DNA of 64,000 nucleotides from Daphnia pulex (taxonomy: Eukaryota > Arthropoda > Branchiopoda > Diplostraca > Daphniidae), in assembly GCF_021134715.1 (NCBI RefSeq), contig NC_060024.1, positions 11,966,001 to 12,030,000 of the forward strand, read 5' to 3'. This document shows, piece after piece, positions 59,051 through 64,000 of the stretch. Each line of letters opens with the position of its first letter. Within the stretch, counting starts at the first letter, position 1. Under the pieces are notes generated by a model that was not told the origin of the DNA, did no database searches, and saw only the letters and a list, made by a program, of their open reading frames with translations. A program made the translations under genes and the position numbers.

Positions 59051-61072
59051 TTACTGTAATAGTAATGCACTTAGATCTTCCTCTAAAAGCCAACCATTAA
59101 AATGAGTAAAGTGATAAGGGTTGTCAAAAAGATACGGCAGTGTTCCTTGCGTATAGTCAATCTGTACCCAGATTTGATCTCCTGCTTGCAAATGAAGTGT
59201 GGATTGAAGAGACAACTGATCATTTTGACCCTTTATAGTGTTTGAATCTTCAGCTTCACTCGCTCCAACCAGTACATCATTCAGATACAAACCTATGCTA
59301 AGACCTTGTACTGCATTTGACGTTGCAGAAAACACCGTCATCCCGGTAAAGGAGAAAAAATAAGTTCCTGTTCGAGGTGCAGTAAAAATTCCTGTTGATA
59401 AATTCATTGCGCCTCCAAGGTTGAGTTTTGCTGTTTCAAAGGGAATCGGAGTTTTTGTTGCGTTGAAAACTTGACTGTTTCTCTGGACATAAAAATAAAC
59501 GGGCATAGATTTGACGTCATTGTATCCAATCCATTTCTGGAAACCTATAGTCGATCAAAGTGAATATTGAATTTCAGAAAATTCACCGTGATTTTTTAAA
59601 GTAATTGTATATACCTGCGTCGTCAGGAAGTTTTGTAAAATCACAGTAAATATTTTCGACTTTTGTAACTCCCATGACGGAGTACAAGCCACTCAACGTA
59701 TGTCCTATACGCCATAAATCTTCGCAAGAAGAAGCCATTCCTTCGACGGCCTTCTGTCCCGAACATTCGAATCTGCCGAGCGTGTGTACTCCGGAAGAAT
59801 ATTCCAAAATCGTTCTACCAAAGTTTAGACGGGTTATTGGCAAAACACTCTTGTCGGTTATTATCCCTGCAGAATCATTATTTTTATTATTATTTCTATG
59901 TGTTAAGACCGTAGCCTAATTCAAATACCATACCGCTGTCGACAAATGGTGCTGGCAGACTGGAATCGCAGTTGCACGGCATAAAACTTTCAACACAATT
60001 TTGATCGATTCCGCACTGACAGATGTGGATGCTGCTGTTGCTGCCCGACCAAAAATATTTCGGATTTCCGATTCTGTCATTCCACCATGCATAGGCTACG
60101 TTGTTGATCTCAAATGGAGCAGCAGTGCAATCGTACTGGATTTAATTAAATTAAGATAAATGTGTTAGTCAAATTATTCAGTTTAAAAATGTCAGAGTGA
60201 TGATATCTATACTTTGATAGACTGGTGGCATTCATTAGACAGCTCAGACAAGGCTACCATTTGCCTTGTGGTAGCTTGATAATTGATTGCTCTCGAGTAG
60301 CATCCGGGATCAGCGCAGTGCCCAACGTCCATCTCCATTTCACTGTCGTGTAAAACGGATGTCGAACCTGCGCCGTTCAATCATAAATTATTAGCCATGA
60401 GCTTATAACAGGCTCGGTTTGGAAACGGCTTACCTAATGTCATGTCACAGTAAACGTTGATGGGATCATCTCCAACGCCCTGTCCGTCAGGATCGATCCA
60501 GTACAAGCCGGAAGCCAGCGCTGGATCTGCCGCACGAACTTCCCGGCAGGTTCTTCCGATGGCACTTTTTGAAGGAGACTGACTGGGAAATTTGTTTGAA
60601 GCCAAATTGTAATGGGTTTGACCGTTAGATTGTAGGGATGTAAGAAGTGAATTTTGTTGCTCTAATTGATCCTCGAGACGCGTCACTTTTGTTTCGAGTG
60701 CATCCACTTTTGTTATTAACATTTCCCTGATTTCAGTCTGAAATAAAAATAATAAATCCTGAATAAAAAAGCTATCTTGTACCACCAATGTTTTATGGAA
60801 CAAGATTATAGACTATTTGGGCAAATAACTTACATTCTGTTGGTCTTTTGCTTCCATGGTCTCCTTGAATTGAATCTGTCGAAACAAGAAAATGTAAATG
60901 AGAATTATATGCGAAAAGAGATGACACGGCAAATATACGTGTCCTTAGTTCTTACATAGTTTTCTCTCAGCTGACGCACTTGTTCCTCCACTGCTATGGC
61001 TGAACTGGTTGAAAAATCCGACCAAGCGATCACCAAAATCCCTGTAATAAATAAGAAGCTAGCCATTTTCAT
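59051..61072 (-). CDS. Secreted coiled-coil, fibrinogen-like and C1q-domain protein
   Basis: Exons: 61072-60956, 60875-60834, 60737-60434, 60367-60213, 60135-59934, 59866-59615, 59544-59051 (521 residues; all phases agree). A signal peptide (MKMASFLFITGILVIAWS) is followed by a heptad coiled coil (about 55-90; ITKVDALETKVTRLEDQLEQ). Next is a CNTNAP/Caspr-type fibrinogen-like region (about 117-308) with SGLYWIDP, NVYCDM, AWWNDRIG, CQCGIDQNC and CNCD, then a second partial module (321-358: SGLYSVM, NIYCDF). The C-terminal C1q/TNF-like jelly roll (about 362-521) has FNATKTPIPF, GTYFFSFTG and FNGWLLEED. This order suggests an oligomeric secreted lectin or adhesion protein, possibly for recognition of microbes; that role is inference. 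A fragment of a paralogue lies downstream. Confidence 0.9.
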
Positions 61073-61121
61073 CAAAATTGGCTAATAGCCGTACTGAATT
61101 TTATATGTACGACGAATCTTA

Positions 61122-61129
61122 ATTTATAT
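61122..61129 (-). promoter_or_regulatory. Candidate TATA box of the C1q gene
   Basis: ATATAAAT on the minus strand about 50 bp upstream of the start codon. A second A/T block (CATATAAAA) sits closer, at about 61099-61107. Confidence 0.45.
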
Positions 61130-64000
61130 GAGTGATACGGTAAATGCAAGCCATTGCGTCACGGTTGTTTTTGGTTTTTTTGTTGACACTTGCTCTTCTT
61201 ATCACAGTTATTTGCTTTTTCTATATGTGATTATCACACATTGAAAGTAAATTGGAAATTATCTATATAGGGCTTTTTAATCAAAAAGAGTATTTTAGTC
61301 CATCAAGCATCAACCGCTTTTATCGTTTTTGGCGGTTTGGATTTCGGGGGGAGTTGGAGGGTCGATTTTTATAAATTCTAATCGATATCTTAAGTATTGC
61401 TAATTAATTAGAAGATTAATGTCGTCTGCTATGGTTTTGTTTACAAGTTTCGAAAATCGAAAAGAAACGATCACTTTTTAATGGACGTGGATAGATGCAC
61501 GAAAATAAAATTATAAAAATGTAGTCATATCAACTTTGATGTCGCAGCTATGTGCTCTCCACTCCATGCTGTTTGGCAGGTAAATAGTTAAATACTCAAA
61601 ATAAAAATGGGATGACAGTGGGAGCTTAAATGGAAGAGTTAAACTTGTTCCAAATTTGGAAATCGTTACTTAATTTGTGCTAGCATTATTTATCCCCTTG
61701 TCAATGCATGGCAGGTTGTTTACACTATATGTAATCTTTTCCTCTGTGCAGATTTGAGGCCTGAGCCAGCCATCGTAACAGCAAAGTTTTGCTTGTGCTG
61801 GACCTCCAGTCATGTGACTTTTTTTTAAGACTGATGACCTCCTATCTTCAGCAACAATCCGGGCATCATCGCCTAGGTAATAATTTTCATTGCTTTTATT
61901 AAGATTTTGTAATGATGCATGACTTGCATAAATGCAGTGTATTACATGAAAACCTTTTATTCAATTCTCCTGTTTATTGACAAGTAAGGTACACCCCTGG
62001 TTTACAAATTACAACTATCTTATTTTCAACTTTTCCCTGCATGTTATTGTTCCTTTAAATATTATTTCGTAACTCATTGTTGACTTTTTTTATTTAGATA
62101 AACAGCATCCCGTTTAATTGGAGAAACTTCCAGTGTCGGCCGAGTTAAGGATCTCGTCGCTTCCCCTTTCTCTAAAATGTGTATGCGAGTGTGGGTGTAT
62201 TCAGCACGATGACTCACTTTTACCTATCCCTCCTGGTGGATTCAACTTTCCTGTGGATGAAGCACTTGGGGATGCCTGGCTGTGGATTTCCTAGGCACAA
62301 AGGTAGGACAAATTCATCTCTATTCTTCCTTTTTGACTATTTGGGTGCGTTGATTTTAAATCGTTATGTAGTACGGAGTACGATTACTCCTGCCCATACA
62401 GTTGGCTGAAACTGTTATCCCTTGCTCTTTTTGTTTTTTCTCAGTCAGGTTTCATTAAATAGTTCACGCGTAGAACCACCTCAGATCAGGCCTGTTTTTG
62501 TACCTCGCAACTTTGTCTTAAACAATCAAATTCAGAAATATTTGAACTTGAAACACTTGAATCAAAGTAGGCTACAACTTGAAAAATTTTTTTGGAGGGT
62601 CTTGCCGCCACACCAGCACTTCAGTAGAGTGCGGTTATAGGATGTGGCAACGCTCAATTCCATCAGCACTCAACAGCAAACCCCAGCAAACCCTATCTTT
62701 TGAAAATGCACTTTCGACAACACAACAAGCCCCTCTACATTTACAGTTTATAATACTGACGTGAAAGATATGTGTTTACATACACAAGCGAAGAAACATA
62801 ACGAAAACATGTTTTTCGGTCAGTTTTCCCGTGATATTATTGCCTCATTCAATCTGTTTTTCCGAAACTCTCGCCCGTTTATGAAAATACCGTGCACACA
62901 TATTGCCTATAGAGAGAGAGATTGACGCTATTTGGGCGCCTACAGCACACAACATCGCCTAAGATATTCACCTATACCCATTGAGGAATAGGAAGAGGGA
63001 ACGGCTATAATGTTCGATGATGTGTTTTTCGACCACTGTGGCGGCCCTCACAGTCGTGGGAAGAACTCTGGCCCTCCTCAGCTGCGCCCTGTATATGACA
63101 GCAGCAGCAGAGGACCGTTTCACGGACAAACATATTCACCTCAAAGTGGATGAGGGAAGAAAAAGAGAGTCCATCGTCCAGTTTTCAGAGCTGTTCTCAT
63201 CATCGGTACACGGCAGCAGTTGTCGGTAAACGACCCTGTTGATCTTCCAGTGAAGGGAATCGAATCAATGAAACGGCTGATGGAACTCTCAAGTGGCTGA
63301 TTCAGGGACGTCCAAAAGATATGTGCTGTGCCGCCGGCTCATTCACATATAAATGTATAACCCTGTTATAGTCTCTAATACAGTCTCTAGCGGCGATGGT
63401 ATATAAAGCGGCGTACAGCAGCAAACGAGAGAGAAAGAGATGGATGAGCATCATCATTTATGAAGCTCCGTGCATATAGGCCTATAGTGCGATCAGTAGT
63501 TTATTGCCGCTCCATTTTGCATCTATACACAATATCAAAAGGAGCGGTGTATAAATATCCCCCCCACAAACCCTCTTACCCCCTACCGAGAATTCATGAA
63601 TGCGCATGTATCTATGCAGCTACTACACCACCACCAGTCTGCGGTGTAGTATACATTTATCCCATTCTTTCTAGCCGTGTTCTCAACGACGTTGAAATCA
63701 GAAGCGTGAACACTAATAATAGATTAGGCCCTCAAGTGTTGTAGGTACTAGGCCCTTTTGCTCCGAATGGGAAAGAATATTTTCAAGTGCCTCTACTGAC
63801 CGATAATAACCATTTACGGTCATCTGTATACACCATTGGCGAGATGTGTCCAGCTGCCACGGGAAAAGGAAAGAAAGGTGTGTGCTGGAAAAAGTTGAAA
63901 CGTTTTCCAATATAATTGGTGGAACAAACAAATGTTCATCGATGACATTTTCGCATCGCCTTTTTTTTCTTTTGGGGGTGGGACTCGATAATTAACGCCA
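61130..64000. other. Intergenic region, no supportable gene
   Basis: 2.9 kb of mixed composition. A 58-codon frame ending at 62294 and a 70-codon frame at 63017-63229 (hydrophobic start, then charged) are not recognisable and lack clear splice or promoter context. A gene running off the right edge cannot be excluded. Confidence 0.5.

Noticed and set aside
62118-62294. 58-codon plus-strand frame ending in DDSLLPIPPGGFNFPVDEAL and a short tail
   Set aside because: The residue mix is tempting, but there is no start codon, the frame is bounded by stops, and I found no compatible exon neighbours.
63017-63229. 70-codon frame with a hydrophobic start resembling a signal peptide
   Set aside because: The hydrophobic part is short, the rest is unrecognised and there is no supporting context; too weak to call.

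Overview
The window is animal nuclear DNA. Genes are split by short GT-AG introns (many 59-70 bp), coding exons are separated by AT-rich, microsatellite-rich spacer, and the proteins belong to arthropod families. The compact introns, a tandem family of small chitin-binding proteins and a C1q/fibrinogen-like lectin suggest a branchiopod crustacean, most likely Daphnia. That assignment is inference from gene style and protein content. Gene models were built by hand: GT-AG boundaries were chosen so that exon phases add up, and every multi-exon model below closes without a frame break.

Layout. 1-18 kb: a large minus-strand gene for a three-KH-domain poly(C)-binding protein (PCBP / Drosophila mub type), with CDS from 17939 to 5568. 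It has an alternative last exon at 3760-3844 and an in-frame alternative donor that adds 249 residues between KH2 and KH3. 18-26.4 kb: upstream of mub, with no supportable coding sequence. 26.5-28.3 kb (+): mitochondrial-type seryl-tRNA synthetase, four exons. 28.9-40.4 kb (-): a 1531-residue mucin-like type I membrane protein with a juxtamembrane SEA domain; its signal-peptide exon lies 4.6 kb upstream of the giant second exon. 47.6-49.9 kb (+): activin/BMP type II receptor kinase (punt/ACVR2), nine exons. 51.5-52.35 kb (-): a small five-exon histone H3 variant with the hallmarks of centromeric H3 (CENP-A). 53.2-55.2 kb (+): three tandem copies of a small secreted chitin-binding (CBM14) gene, two intact and the third decayed. 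56.8-57.7 kb (+): a secreted or membrane Ser/Tyr/Gly-rich protein of unknown function. 58.6-61.1 kb (-): a secreted coiled-coil / fibrinogen-like / C1q protein and, beyond its stop, a relic duplicate of one of its exons. 61.1-64 kb: nothing supportable.

The genes do not form one pathway. They cover RNA binding (mub), mitochondrial translation (SerRS), surface or matrix functions (SEA mucin, CBM14 proteins, C1q lectin), TGF-beta signalling (type II receptor) and centromere identity (cenH3). The most interesting items are the cenH3 gene, the modular splicing of mub, the triple LPPGF-type motif and SEA autoproteolysis site of the mucin, the decaying CBM14 array, and the composite C1q protein with its relic exon.
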